A DNA stretch of 64,000 nt, taken from the NCBI RefSeq assembly GCF_017831975.1, contig NZ_JAFDSS010000001.1, positions 2,232,001 to 2,296,000 on the forward strand, in the 5' to 3' direction. Every line of letters begins with the position of its first letter. Within the stretch, counting starts at the first letter, position 1. Source of the stretch: Microbacterium terrae (lineage in GTDB: Bacteria; Actinomycetota; Actinomycetes; Actinomycetales; Microbacteriaceae). Shown piece by piece: positions 46,501 to 56,891 of the stretch. The notes under the pieces are model-generated. The model was not told the DNA's origin. It searched no databases and saw nothing but the letters and a program-made list of their open reading frames with translations. Position numbers and translations under genes: made by a program.

Positions 46501-46553
46501 CCTCAGAGCATAACGGATGCCGCGCTCCGCTCGCCTCCGCGATCGCACCCGAC

Positions 46554-46589
46554 TAGGCTGGCCTCACCCTTTTGTAAAGGCTCTTTACA
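46554..46589 (+). promoter_or_regulatory. Promoter and start-codon-overlapping palindrome of the hexosaminidase gene
   Basis: TAGGCT (46554-46559) is a likely -10. The perfect dyad TGTAAAG-GCT-CTTTACA spans 46573-46589 and so covers the AAAGG ribosome site and the A of the ATG. It can act as a repressor site just after the transcription start or as an RNA hairpin hiding the start. Confidence 0.6.
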
Positions 46590-48202
46590 TGTTCGGTCGC
46601 CGACGACGAACGGCCCTCGCGCTCACGCTCGTGCTGTGCGCGCTGGCCGCGTGCACGCCGGCACCCCAGAATGGAGACACCGTGTCGCTTCCTGCCGTCG
46701 TCCCCGCCCCCGTCTCGATCGAGGCCGCCACGGGCGCGCCGTTCCCCCTGACCCCCGACACCGTGGTCTCGGGCGACGCGGATGCCGCCTCCGCGCTCCG
46801 GGCGCTGATCTCGGCGCGCACGGGGGCGAGCCGCGCGACGGGCTCGGGGACCGAAGGCACGGGCATCGAGCTGCGCATCGGCGGCGGCGGGTCGGCCGAG
46901 TCGTACACGATCGCGGTGAGCGAGGCATCCGTCGTCGTCACCGGCACCGACGCCCCCGGACTCTTCTACGGCGTGCAGACGCTGGGTCAGCTCATCACCC
47001 GCGCCGACGACGGATGGGCGATTCCGGCGGTCGCGATCGACGACGCCCCCCGCTTCGCCTACCGCGGCGTCATGCTCGATGTGGCCCGCCACTTCCACGA
47101 TGTCGCCACGGTGAAGGCATACGTCGACCGTGCGGCCGGTCTCAAGTACAACGCGCTCCACCTGCACCTGACCGACGACCAGGGCTGGCGACTCGCCCTC
47201 GACTCGCGCCCCGAGCTCGTCGAGAAGGCTTCCGCGAGCGCGGTCGGCGGTGACCCGGGCGGGTTCTTCACGAAGGCCGACTACCGCGAGATCGTCGAGT
47301 ACGCGGCGGCGCACCACATGATCGTCGTGCCCGAGATCGACGTGCCCGGCCACACCCACGCGGTCGGCCTCGCGTACCCCGAGCTCGTCGAGGAGCCGGT
47401 GATCACCGACCACATCCGCGAGATCGCCCGCGACTACGGCGGCGAGCTGCCCGTCAACGGCGTGCCGTACGACGGCATGGCCGTCGGCTTCTCCTCCCTG
47501 AAGATCGGCGAGGAGGCGACATACGACTTCCTCGCCGACGTGTTCGGCGAACTCGCCGCGATGACGCCGTCGCCCTACATCCACCTCGGCGGCGACGAGG
47601 CGCTCGGCACCCCCGCCGAGGACTTCGCGGTGTTCGTCGAACGCGCGAGCGCGATCGTCGCCGACCTCGGGAAGACTCCGATCGCGTGGCACGAGGCCGG
47701 CGCGGCAACCGGCATCGACGACTCCACCATCGGCCAGTTCTGGGGCTTCGTCACTCCGACCGACGGCATGGACGACAAGGCCCGAGCGTTTGTCGCCAAC
47801 GGCGCACAGCTGATCCTGTCGCCCGCCGACGCGATCTACCTCGACATGAAGTACCCGACCGGCCCCGAGCAGGGGCTCACGTGGGCGAACGGCCCGACCA
47901 GCGTCGAGCGAGCCTACAGCTGGGAGCCGTCCGACGTGATCGCCGGAATCGACGACGACGACATCCTCGGCGTCGAGGCGCCGATGTGGAGCGAGACGAT
48001 CCGCTCCCTCGACGACATCGACCTCATGGCGTTCCCGCGCATCGCCGCCGCCGCCGAAGCCGCCTGGTCGCCGTCGACACGTGACAGCGATCTGCGCACC
48101 TGGGAGTCCTTCCGTGCGCGCGTCGGCACGCTCGGACCGCTGTGGACGAGCCTGGGCATCGGGTTCCACCCGTCCGAAGAGATCGAGTGGGCCGCCGAGT
48201 GA
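46589..48202 (+). CDS. GH20 beta-N-acetylhexosaminidase, lipoprotein
   Basis: The product is 537 aa. A lipoprotein signal peptide (RRRRTALALTLVLCALAACTP) has its lipobox LAAC ending near residue 20, so the enzyme is cell-surface bound. An N-terminal GH20b domain is followed by the catalytic barrel: FAYRGVMLDVARHFHDV, YNALHLHLTDDQGWRL, PEIDVPGHTHAVGLAYPEL, and the catalytic Asp-Glu pair in YIHLGGDEALG. It should release GlcNAc from chitin oligomers or glycans. The stop overlaps the nagA start (GTGA). Possible control by the palindrome over its start. Confidence 0.9.
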   Translation: MFGRRRRTALALTLVLCALAACTPAPQNGDTVSLPAVVPAPVSIEAATGAPFPLTPDTVVSGDADAASALRALISARTGASRATGSGTEGTGIELRIGGGGSAESYTIAVSEASVVVTGTDAPGLFYGVQTLGQLITRADDGWAIPAVAIDDAPRFAYRGVMLDVARHFHDVATVKAYVDRAAGLKYNALHLHLTDDQGWRLALDSRPELVEKASASAVGGDPGGFFTKADYREIVEYAAAHHMIVVPEIDVPGHTHAVGLAYPELVEEPVITDHIREIARDYGGELPVNGVPYDGMAVGFSSLKIGEEATYDFLADVFGELAAMTPSPYIHLGGDEALGTPAEDFAVFVERASAIVADLGKTPIAWHEAGAATGIDDSTIGQFWGFVTPTDGMDDKARAFVANGAQLILSPADAIYLDMKYPTGPEQGLTWANGPTSVERAYSWEPSDVIAGIDDDDILGVEAPMWSETIRSLDDIDLMAFPRIAAAAEAAWSPSTRDSDLRTWESFRARVGTLGPLWTSLGIGFHPSEEIEWAAE

Positions 48203-49338
48203 GCATCCTCGTCCACTCGGTGCGCCTGGTCGGCGCCGAGCCCGGCGAAGACGTCTCCGGCGCCTGGATCCGCTTCGACGCGGGACGCGTGGCGGCCGTC
48301 GGTCACGGCGACGGGTGGACGGATGCCGACGAGGTGATCGACGGCACGGGCGCCGTGCTCACCCCCGGCTTCGTCGACATCCACGGCCACGGCGGCGCGG
48401 GGGCGAGCTACGATGCCGGCGCCGACGCGATCGGCACGGCTCGCGCGCTCCATCGCGCGCACGGCACGACCCGCGCGGTCATCTCCCTCGTCACGGCGTC
48501 GATCGACGATCTCGCCGCGCGCGCGGCGCTGGTCGCCGACCTCGCCGAGATCGACCCCGCGATTGTGGGCTCCCACCTCGAGGGCCCGTTCCTCGACCCG
48601 GGACACAAGGGCGCCCACACCGAGGCGCTGCTGCGCGCGCCCGACGCGGCATCCGTCGACCGCGTGCTCGAGGCTGCGCGCGGGACGCTCCGCCAGGTGA
48701 CTCTGGCACCCGAGCTGCCCGGTGCGCTCGAGGCGATCGCGCGCTTCACGGCTGCCGGGGTCGCCGTCGCGGTCGGGCACACCGACGCCGATGCCGACAC
48801 GGCGCGCCGCGCCTTCGACGCCGGTGCGACACTCCTCACCCACGCCTTCAACGCGATGCCCGGCATCCACCACCGCGCGCCAGGGCCGGTCGTCGCCGCC
48901 CTCCGCGACGACCGCGTCGTGCTCGAACTCGTGGCCGACGGCGTGCACGTCGACCTCGATCTCGTCGCGACGGTCTTCGCCGCGGCGCCCCACCGGGTCG
49001 CGCTCGTCACCGACGCGATGGCGGCGGCGGGCAACGGCGACGGATGCTACGACCTCGGCGGTCTCGCGGTCGATGTCGAGGGCGGCATCGCCCGACTGCA
49101 CGACGGCGGCGCGATCGCCGGGTCGACGCTCACGCAGGATGCCGCGCTGCGCAACGTCGTGGGGGCCGGGGTGCCGCTGGCCGCGGCCGTCCGTGCGCTG
49201 ACCGCGACGCCGGCCGATGCGATCGGACGCTCCGACCTCGGCCGGCTGCGCGTCGGCGGCCCCGCGGATGCGGTGCTGCTCGACGATTCACTCGACGTGG
49301 TGCGGGTCTGGACGCAGGGCGTCTCGACCGCTGCCTGA
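48199..49338 (+). CDS. nagA: N-acetylglucosamine-6-phosphate deacetylase
   Basis: An amidohydrolase of 379 aa. Motifs are VLTPGFVDIHGHGGAG (metal histidines), GSHLEGPFLDPGHKGAH with the metal glutamate, AVGHTDADAD, THAFNAMPGIHHR, and the catalytic aspartate in ALVTDAMAAAG. It gives glucosamine-6-phosphate for NagB, which is encoded about 5 kb downstream on the other strand. The GTG start overlaps the hexosaminidase stop by four bases, so glycan cleavage and intracellular use are co-translated. Confidence 0.93.
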   Translation: MSILVHSVRLVGAEPGEDVSGAWIRFDAGRVAAVGHGDGWTDADEVIDGTGAVLTPGFVDIHGHGGAGASYDAGADAIGTARALHRAHGTTRAVISLVTASIDDLAARAALVADLAEIDPAIVGSHLEGPFLDPGHKGAHTEALLRAPDAASVDRVLEAARGTLRQVTLAPELPGALEAIARFTAAGVAVAVGHTDADADTARRAFDAGATLLTHAFNAMPGIHHRAPGPVVAALRDDRVVLELVADGVHVDLDLVATVFAAAPHRVALVTDAMAAAGNGDGCYDLGGLAVDVEGGIARLHDGGAIAGSTLTQDAALRNVVGAGVPLAAAVRALTATPADAIGRSDLGRLRVGGPADAVLLDDSLDVVRVWTQGVSTAA

Positions 49339-49515
49339 GCAACCCCCGGCCGGACGCCCACGTGGACGACGGTCGGTGGTCGGCCGCCGCATCCCCAGAT
49401 ACGACGGCCGCCCGACCCCCCGGAGCGACCGGGTGCTGCGACCCCTCCCCCGAGGTGTCGCAGACCCCACCTCAGCGCCCGTTCGCCCCCCGGCCGGGCC
49501 GCTTGCGGTGTCTCC

Positions 49516-49661
49516 TGACCATGAGACGGGGCACCTCCGGGTTCATTACGCGACTTTCCGAAAATCTTCTTTCCCGATGCCGACCGATGGTGTTTCTGGG
49601 CGTCACCCGCGAGAATGGGCGGGTCGCGTGATGAACCCGAACCATCCGCGTCTCATGGTCG
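49516..49661. repeat. Long imperfect inverted repeat in the 363-bp gap before the sigma-factor gene
   Basis: The gap 49339-49701 has no supported gene. Within it a 40-bp arm (49516-49555) matches the reverse complement of 49622-49661 at 31 of 40 positions, with blocks GACCATGAGACG and CGGGTTCAT/ACGCGAC conserved. The arms enclose 66 bp with the AT-rich patch GAAAATCTTCTTT. It may be a pair of opposed regulator sites for the downstream sigma factor, or a mobile-element scar. The left part (49339-49515) is GC-rich with nothing recognised. Confidence 0.6.
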
Positions 49662-49701
49662 AGGGTGTGCTGTGCCCCGCCATCGACCGCCTGGAGAACC
49701 T

Positions 49702-51588
<1,887 letters not shown>

Positions 51589-51647
51589 CCGCGGCGGCAC
51601 ACGGATGCGGCGAACCGCGGCCACGGCTCAGACGTAGACTGGAAGCC

Positions 51648-52040
51648 ATGTCCGACGCATCCGGAGCCCGCTCCTCCGCCCCCGCCGAGCAGGCACCCGG
51701 AACCCGCCCGCCGCTGTCGGCGATCGACCTGCTGGCGTTCGTGTGCGAGCTGTTCGCCTTCGCGAGCCTCGCGATCTGGGGCTTCGCGATGTGGCCCTTC
51801 CCGTGGAACATCGTCGTCGGCATCGGCGCTCCGGTGCTCGCGATCCTGGTCTGGGCCCTGTTCGTCTCCCCGCGTGCCGTGCTCGCCGTGCATCCGTTCG
51901 TCCGCGCACTCGTCGAACTGCTCGTCTACGCCGCGGCGACCGCCGCGTGGTGGAGCATGGGCAACGTCTGGATCGGACTCGTCTTCGGCGTCATCGCCGT
52001 CACCATCGGCGCGATCGCCGGCCGGCGGCGGTTCGCGTGA
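51648..52040 (+). CDS. DUF2568 (YrdB-like) small membrane protein
   Basis: The product is 130 aa. After a polar N terminus come four hydrophobic segments, about 25-45 (LLAFVCELFAFASLAIWGFAM), 52-70, 80-100 and 103-122. The FVCELFAFASLAIWGF block fits DUF2568. Function is unknown. TAGACT ends seven bases before ATG, so it may be leaderless. The stop overlaps the next GTG start, coupling it to the oxidase gene. Confidence 0.72.
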   Translation: MSDASGARSSAPAEQAPGTRPPLSAIDLLAFVCELFAFASLAIWGFAMWPFPWNIVVGIGAPVLAILVWALFVSPRAVLAVHPFVRALVELLVYAAATAAWWSMGNVWIGLVFGVIAVTIGAIAGRRRFA

Positions 52041-53422
52041 CCCCCGCGGTCGTCGAGCAGCTGCGTGCGGCTCTCGGCGATCGGGTCGACACCGACTCTG
52101 CGTCGCGGCAGCGCGCACGCGCCGACAAGTCCGGCCATGCCGCACCGGGCACCCCGCTCGCCGTCGTGCACGCCCGCTCGGTCGCAGACGTGCAGGCCAC
52201 ACTGCGGATCGCCTCCGCGACGGGCACGCCGGTGGTGACCCGCGGGGCCGGCACCGGGCTCGCGGGGGCGGCGAACGCCGGTGCGGGTGAGATCTCGCTG
52301 TCGCTGCGAGACATGGACAGCCTCCTCGAGGTGCGTCCCGCCGATCTGCTGGCGGTCGTCGAACCGGGCATCCTGAATGCGGACCTCAACACCGCGCTCG
52401 CGGAGCACGGCCTCTGGTGGGCGCCCGACCCCGCGAGCCGCGCGATCTCGACGGTCGGCGGCAATATCGCGACCGGCGCGGGCGGCCTCCTCTGCGCGAA
52501 GTACGGCGTCGTCCGCGACGCGGTGCTCGGCGTCGACGTGGTGCTCGCCGACGGGAGGCTCCTGCGGCTCGGCCACCGCACCGTCAAGGGCGTCACCGGG
52601 CTCGACCTCACCTCGCTGATGATCGGCTCCGAGGGCATCCTCGGCGTGATCGTCGGAGCGACGCTGAAGCTGCGGAGGCTGATGCCCGGCGCGGTGTGCG
52701 CGGTCGCCGCGACCTTCCCCGACGTGCGCACCGCTGCCGAGGCATCCGCCGCGATCACGGCATCGGGGGTGCAGCCGGCGATCATGGAGCTGATGGATGC
52801 CGCGTCGCTCGCCGCCGTCCACGCGCTGCTCGCCCTCGACGCGCCGACTCCCGGCGCCGCACAGCTGACCCTGCAGTGCGACGGGCCGGCCGCGGCTTCG
52901 GAGGCCGATGCCATCGCCGCCATCCTCCGCCAGGCCGGCGGCACCGTCGCCGTCACCAGCGATCCCGACGAGGGTGAGCGTCTGCTCGCCGTCCGCCGCG
53001 CGATGCATCCGGCGATGGAGACGCTCGGCACGACGCTCATCGAAGACGTGTCGGTGCCGCGCAGCGCCCTGCCGGAGATGTTCGACGAGATCGCCCGGAT
53101 CGAGCGCGAGCGCGGCATCGTCATCCCCACCGTCGCCCACGCCGGCGACGGCAACCTGCACCCCAACTTCGTCTTCGACGCCGAACCCGACGCGTCCGGC
53201 GTCGTCGACGTTCCGGACATGATCTGGGAGGCCGCCGACGAGCTCTTCCGGGCGGCGCTGCGCCTCGGCGGAACGCTCACAGGCGAGCACGGTGTGGGGG
53301 TGCTCAAGCGGCGCTGGCTCGCGGACGAACTCGGCGACGACCAGTGGGAGCTGCAGCGGCGGATCGCGCGCGTCTTCGACCCGCAGGGCATCCTGAACCC
53401 GGGCAAGGTCTTCGCCGTCTGA
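52037..53422 (+). CDS. GlcD-like FAD-linked oxidase (2-hydroxyacid/glycolate dehydrogenase family)
   Basis: The product is 461 aa. The FAD-binding PCMH part has VVTRGAGTGLAGAANAGAGEI and the ISTVGGNIATGAGGLLCAKYGVV and GVTGLDLTSLMIGSEGILGV blocks. The C-terminal domain ends with PTVAHAGDGNLHPNFVFD and GTLTGEHGVGVLKRRWL, then DPQGILNPGKVF. It would oxidise a 2-hydroxyacid such as glycolate or lactate. GTG 52037 overlaps the DUF2568 stop by four bases. Exact substrate is unknown. Confidence 0.85.
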   Translation: MTPAVVEQLRAALGDRVDTDSASRQRARADKSGHAAPGTPLAVVHARSVADVQATLRIASATGTPVVTRGAGTGLAGAANAGAGEISLSLRDMDSLLEVRPADLLAVVEPGILNADLNTALAEHGLWWAPDPASRAISTVGGNIATGAGGLLCAKYGVVRDAVLGVDVVLADGRLLRLGHRTVKGVTGLDLTSLMIGSEGILGVIVGATLKLRRLMPGAVCAVAATFPDVRTAAEASAAITASGVQPAIMELMDAASLAAVHALLALDAPTPGAAQLTLQCDGPAAASEADAIAAILRQAGGTVAVTSDPDEGERLLAVRRAMHPAMETLGTTLIEDVSVPRSALPEMFDEIARIERERGIVIPTVAHAGDGNLHPNFVFDAEPDASGVVDVPDMIWEAADELFRAALRLGGTLTGEHGVGVLKRRWLADELGDDQWELQRRIARVFDPQGILNPGKVFAV

Positions 53423-53462
53423 CGGCGTTCGCCGCGGTGCGGAACCCTCTCGGGGCGGCGGC

Positions 53463-54113
53463 TCAGTCCGCGGCCGACGCCACCGGATCGGGCGTCGTGG
53501 CGACGGCGGGATCGAGCCCTGCTCCGCGTACGCCCCAGACGACCTCCGCGACCCCGAACGCGGCGATCATCGCCGCCGCGACGACGCTGCCGCCGACCGC
53601 GGGGAGGAACACCCCGAACATCAGGAGCACGTTCGGCACGATGATCGCGGATGCCGCGGCGATGCCGAGTCCGGCAAGCGGTGCCCAGTTCCACGGACGA
53701 GGCAGCACGCGCGCGCGACCGATCGACACGGTCGCCACGATCGACAGCACGCTCATCGACAGGAAGAACAGGAGCTGCGGGCCCACCACTCCCGGGCCGG
53801 CACCGTAGCCCGACGGTGACGCCCACCACAGGGAGTACCAGACCCAGACGATGCCGAGGGCCACGAGCGACACCATGCCGACCCACCTGCGCGCGACGAC
53901 GCTGTCGGCGGCGCGGAGCCCCACGGCGTGGAGCACGCACACCAGCAGTCCGACGCACGCCGCCGCCACCTCGACGGCGAGCGCGGCTCGCTCACCGTCC
54001 ACTCCGCCGTTCGCTCTCAGTGACGGCGAGAGGCCGACCAGCACCCCCAGCACGACGAGCAGGGCCCCGCCGATGATCCACGTGGGCCGGTGGGAATGCG
54101 TCGATGGAGTCAT
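53463..54113 (-). CDS. Polytopic membrane protein of unknown function
   Basis: The product is about 216 aa with six or seven hydrophobic segments (for example WIIGGALLVVLGVLVGLSP, GMVSLVALGIVWVWYSLWW and LLMFGVFLPAVGG). No named family is recognised. It converges on the oxidase gene across a 40-bp gap and is on the same strand as nagB, but downstream of it after 58 bp. ATG 54113 is used; a GTG at 54116 is possible. No ribosome site is evident. Confidence 0.6.
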   Translation of the reverse strand: MTPSTHSHRPTWIIGGALLVVLGVLVGLSPSLRANGGVDGERAALAVEVAAACVGLLVCVLHAVGLRAADSVVARRWVGMVSLVALGIVWVWYSLWWASPSGYGAGPGVVGPQLLFFLSMSVLSIVATVSIGRARVLPRPWNWAPLAGLGIAAASAIIVPNVLLMFGVFLPAVGGSVVAAAMIAAFGVAEVVWGVRGAGLDPAVATTPDPVASAAD

Positions 54114-54171
54114 CACACGCGAAGCATATGCGCGATCGGGCGTGCTCGACGGCCGCGGAACGCGGTGTCGC

Positions 54172-54951
54172 TCAGAGACCCTGCCAGTCCGGCTTGTTCG
54201 CGAACGTGTACCGGTAGTACTCGGCGTGAGCGAGACGCGAGGCCGCGGCCTCGTCGACCACGACCGTCACGTGCGGATGCAGCTGGATCGCGGAGCCCGG
54301 CAGCGACGCGGTGACGGGGCCTTCGACCGCGCTGGCGACCGCCGCCGCCTTGCCTTCGCCGAAGGCGAGGAGCACGAGGTGGCGCGCCTGCAGGATCGTG
54401 CCGAGGCCCTGGGTGATGCAGTGCATCGGAACGTCGTCGATCGAGTCGAAGAATCGGGCGTTGTCCTGACGCGTCTGCGCCGTCAGCGTCTTCACGCGGG
54501 TCTGCGAGGCGAACGACGACCCGGGCTCGTTGAAGCCGATGTGACCGTCGGTGCCGATGCCGAGGATCTGCAGGTCGACTCCCCCGGCTGCCTCGATCGC
54601 CGCCTCGTAGTCGTCGCCCGCGTGCTCGATGCCCTCGAGCGAGCCGTCGGGCACGCGGATGCGCGCCGGGTCGAGGCCGAGCGGCTCGACGACCTCGCGC
54701 GCGATCACCGATCGGTAGCTCTCGGGGTGCGCGGGGTCGATGCCGACGTACTCGTCGAGCGCGAAGCCCCGCACCTGCGACACGTCGACGTCGGCGAGAC
54801 GAGACGGGAGCGCTTCGTACACCGGAAGCGGCGTCGAGCCGGTCGCGAGCCCCAGCACCGCCGTGGGGGTGCGGCGGATGAGCGCCGCGATCTCATCGGC
54901 GACGAGGATGCCCGCCGCCGCGGCATCCGGAACGATGACGATCTCAGCCAT
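54172..54951 (-). CDS. nagB: Glucosamine-6-phosphate deaminase
   Basis: The product is 259 aa. The NagB pattern is plain: VLGLATGSTPLPVYEAL, the FALDEYVGIDPAHPESYRSV block, LGIGTDGHIGFNEPGSSF with the active aspartate, and AVASAVEGPVTASLPGSAIQ. It converts glucosamine-6-phosphate to fructose-6-phosphate and ammonia. It overlaps the ROK kinase upstream by eight bases and is the last gene of the amino-sugar operon. Confidence 0.94.
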   Translation of the reverse strand: MAEIVIVPDAAAAGILVADEIAALIRRTPTAVLGLATGSTPLPVYEALPSRLADVDVSQVRGFALDEYVGIDPAHPESYRSVIAREVVEPLGLDPARIRVPDGSLEGIEHAGDDYEAAIEAAGGVDLQILGIGTDGHIGFNEPGSSFASQTRVKTLTAQTRQDNARFFDSIDDVPMHCITQGLGTILQARHLVLLAFGEGKAAAVASAVEGPVTASLPGSAIQLHPHVTVVVDEAAASRLAHAEYYRYTFANKPDWQGL

Positions 54952-55876
54952 GGGTCACAGTCTCCCTGGTTTCGTACGTGGGCGCAGCGCCGATGAGGGC
55001 GGCGCCGAAGGCGGCGGCCGGTGAACCGGTCGGGAGCAGCTCGACGCGCTCCCTCAGCCGCAGCGACCGCATGAAGGGCGACGCCTCGGCGCTGGCGTCG
55101 AGTTCGGCGGCGATGTCGCCGAGCAGACGGTCGCCGAGCGCGGTGACTCCACCGCCGAGCACCACCAGATCGACGTCGGCGGTGAGCACGAGGATGCGCA
55201 CTGCCGCAGCGGCGCCGACCGCGATGCCGGCGCGCAGATCCCGCGCGAGCGGGTCTCCCGCATCGGCCGCGTCGAAGACGTCGCGCACCGGGAGCGCCCC
55301 GAGGCGGCCCCAGCGCTCGGCGACCGAGCCGCCACCGGCGAGCGCCTCGATGCAGCCGCGCTGGCCGCAGCGGCAGACCGGCCCGTGCGGGTCGACGGAG
55401 ATGTGCCCGACCTCCCCCGCCGTGCCGCGCGCTCCGCGCTGCACCACGCCGTCGGCGACGATGCCCGCCGCCACCCCGGTGCCGAGGTTGAGGTAGCCGA
55501 CCGTGCCGGTGCCGCCGTGGAGGGCGTAGGCGCCGAGGGCTGCGGCTTTGACGTCGTTCTCGACCTGCACCGGCACGCCGAGCGCGGGGGTCAATGCGGC
55601 CGCGAGATCGAAGTCCTCGACGCCGAGGTTGACGGCGTGCGTGACCCGCGCGGTGCCCGGCACGATCTGCCCGGGGATGCCGATGCCCACCGACCGCATC
55701 GCTGCGAGATCGACGCCGGCGTCCGATCCGAGCGCGGCGATGGCATCCAGCACGGTCTGCGCGACGGCATCCGGTCCCCAGCCGGTGGGGAGCCGCACGC
55801 GACCGACGATCTCGCCCGCCTCGTCGACGGCGACCGCGTCGGTCTTGGTTCCTCCGACGTCGAGCCCGACCTTCAT
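54944..55876 (-). CDS. ROK-family sugar kinase, probably N-acetylglucosamine kinase
   Basis: The product is 310 aa. It has the phosphate-binding DVGGTKTDAVAVD, the ENDVKAAALGAYALHGG block, and the ROK zinc motif CRCGQRGCIEALAGG with GEVGHISVDPHG. No HTH is present, so it is a kinase, not a regulator. Place between sugar permeases and nagB suggests phosphorylation of imported GlcNAc or glucosamine; glucose is the alternative. Its ATG overlaps the stop of a 15-codon mini-ORF (ATGA), preceded by GGAGG. Confidence 0.85.
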   Translation of the reverse strand: MKVGLDVGGTKTDAVAVDEAGEIVGRVRLPTGWGPDAVAQTVLDAIAALGSDAGVDLAAMRSVGIGIPGQIVPGTARVTHAVNLGVEDFDLAAALTPALGVPVQVENDVKAAALGAYALHGGTGTVGYLNLGTGVAAGIVADGVVQRGARGTAGEVGHISVDPHGPVCRCGQRGCIEALAGGGSVAERWGRLGALPVRDVFDAADAGDPLARDLRAGIAVGAAAAVRILVLTADVDLVVLGGGVTALGDRLLGDIAAELDASAEASPFMRSLRLRERVELLPTGSPAAAFGAALIGAAPTYETRETVTHG

Positions 55877-55920
55877 CGGCCGCCCTCCGATCGGAGGATG
55901 GCTGCGTTGCGCTTCGCCAT
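55873..55920 (-). CDS. 15-codon mini-ORF coupling permease and kinase genes
   Basis: ATG (55918-55920) shares a base with the permease stop (TGATG), and the TGA (55873-55875) overlaps the kinase ATG (ATGA). The predicted peptide is MAKRNAAILRSEGGR. The kinase ribosome site GGAGG lies inside it. It may only keep ribosomes moving between genes, or it may be a small basic peptide. It is too short for usual gene callers. Confidence 0.45.
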   Translation of the reverse strand: MAKRNAAILRSEGGR

Positions 55921-56891
55921 CAGCCCTTGACCGCTCCCGAGACGAGGCCGCCGGTCATGCGGCCCTGCACGATGAGGAAGAAGATGATCACCGGGATCGA
56001 GATCATGGTCGAACCGGCCATCACCGCACCCCAGTTGACCGAGCCCGACGCCGACGACGACGTGAAGGCGTTCAGCCACGGCATGAGCGTGAGGTTGTAC
56101 CCGCGCATGAGCAGCAGCGCCATCGTGAACTCGTTCCACGCCTGGATGAAGGCGAAGATGCCGGTCGACACGAGGCCGGGGGCCAGCAGCGGGAACGTCA
56201 CCTTCCAGAACGCCTGCGACTTCGTGCATCCGTCGATCATCGCCGCCTCCTCGAGGTCTGCGGGCACCCCGGCGACGAACCCGCGCAGGGTCCAGATCGT
56301 GAAGGGGATGACCGAGGCGAGGTAGACGATGCCGAGGCCCAGCATGGTGTTGACGAGGCGCCAGTCGTCGAGCATCGAGTAGATCGTGAACATCATGGCT
56401 TCGCCGGGGATCATCTGCACCACGAGCACCGAGATGATGAACGCCTTGCGGCCCTTGAAGGCGAAGCGCGCGACGGCGATCGAGGCGAGGAAGGCGAAGA
56501 GCAGCGTCGCGACGAGCACGCCACCGGTGATCATCACGGTCGTGCCGAGCGCGTGGGTGAAGTCGGTCTGGCCGGGGGCGGCCTCGCGGTTCCATGCGGT
56601 GATGTAGTTGTTGAGCGTGAACTGCAGCGGGAGCAGATCGGGCTCGCGGCTGATGATCTGGTCGTTGCGGGTGAACGACAGGTTGATCATCCAGTAGACG
56701 GGGAAGATCGAGCACACGAACACGATCGCGGCCATGATGTTGAGGACCGTGCGCGTGACGACGCGGCGCGGCGAGGGGCGGCGCGCATCGATCGAGCCGC
56801 GCTTGGGCGTCTTGGCGCTGCCGATGTCGCCGATGACCTCGTCGACGCCGATCGTGGTCAGCTGGGTGCCTGCGGAGACCTGCGTGCTCAC
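55920..56891 (-). CDS. Carbohydrate ABC transporter permease (MalG-type)
   Basis: The product is 323 aa with about six membrane segments after a polar N-terminal stretch of about 45 residues. The MalG-type loop is VPADLEEAAMIDGCTKSQAF and the end is GRMTGGLVSGAVKG. It forms the import channel with the other permease. GTG 56891 overlaps the partner's stop by four bases, with GGAGGA upstream. No ATPase gene is in the operon; a shared MsiK-type ATPase is expected elsewhere. Confidence 0.88.
   Translation of the reverse strand: MSTQVSAGTQLTTIGVDEVIGDIGSAKTPKRGSIDARRPSPRRVVTRTVLNIMAAIVFVCSIFPVYWMINLSFTRNDQIISREPDLLPLQFTLNNYITAWNREAAPGQTDFTHALGTTVMITGGVLVATLLFAFLASIAVARFAFKGRKAFIISVLVVQMIPGEAMMFTIYSMLDDWRLVNTMLGLGIVYLASVIPFTIWTLRGFVAGVPADLEEAAMIDGCTKSQAFWKVTFPLLAPGLVSTGIFAFIQAWNEFTMALLLMRGYNLTLMPWLNAFTSSSASGSVNWGAVMAGSTMISIPVIIFFLIVQGRMTGGLVSGAVKG

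Noticed and set aside
54944-55876. ROK transcription factor
   Set aside because: It begins directly with the phosphate-binding DVGGTK motif and has no helix-turn-helix, so it is a kinase.
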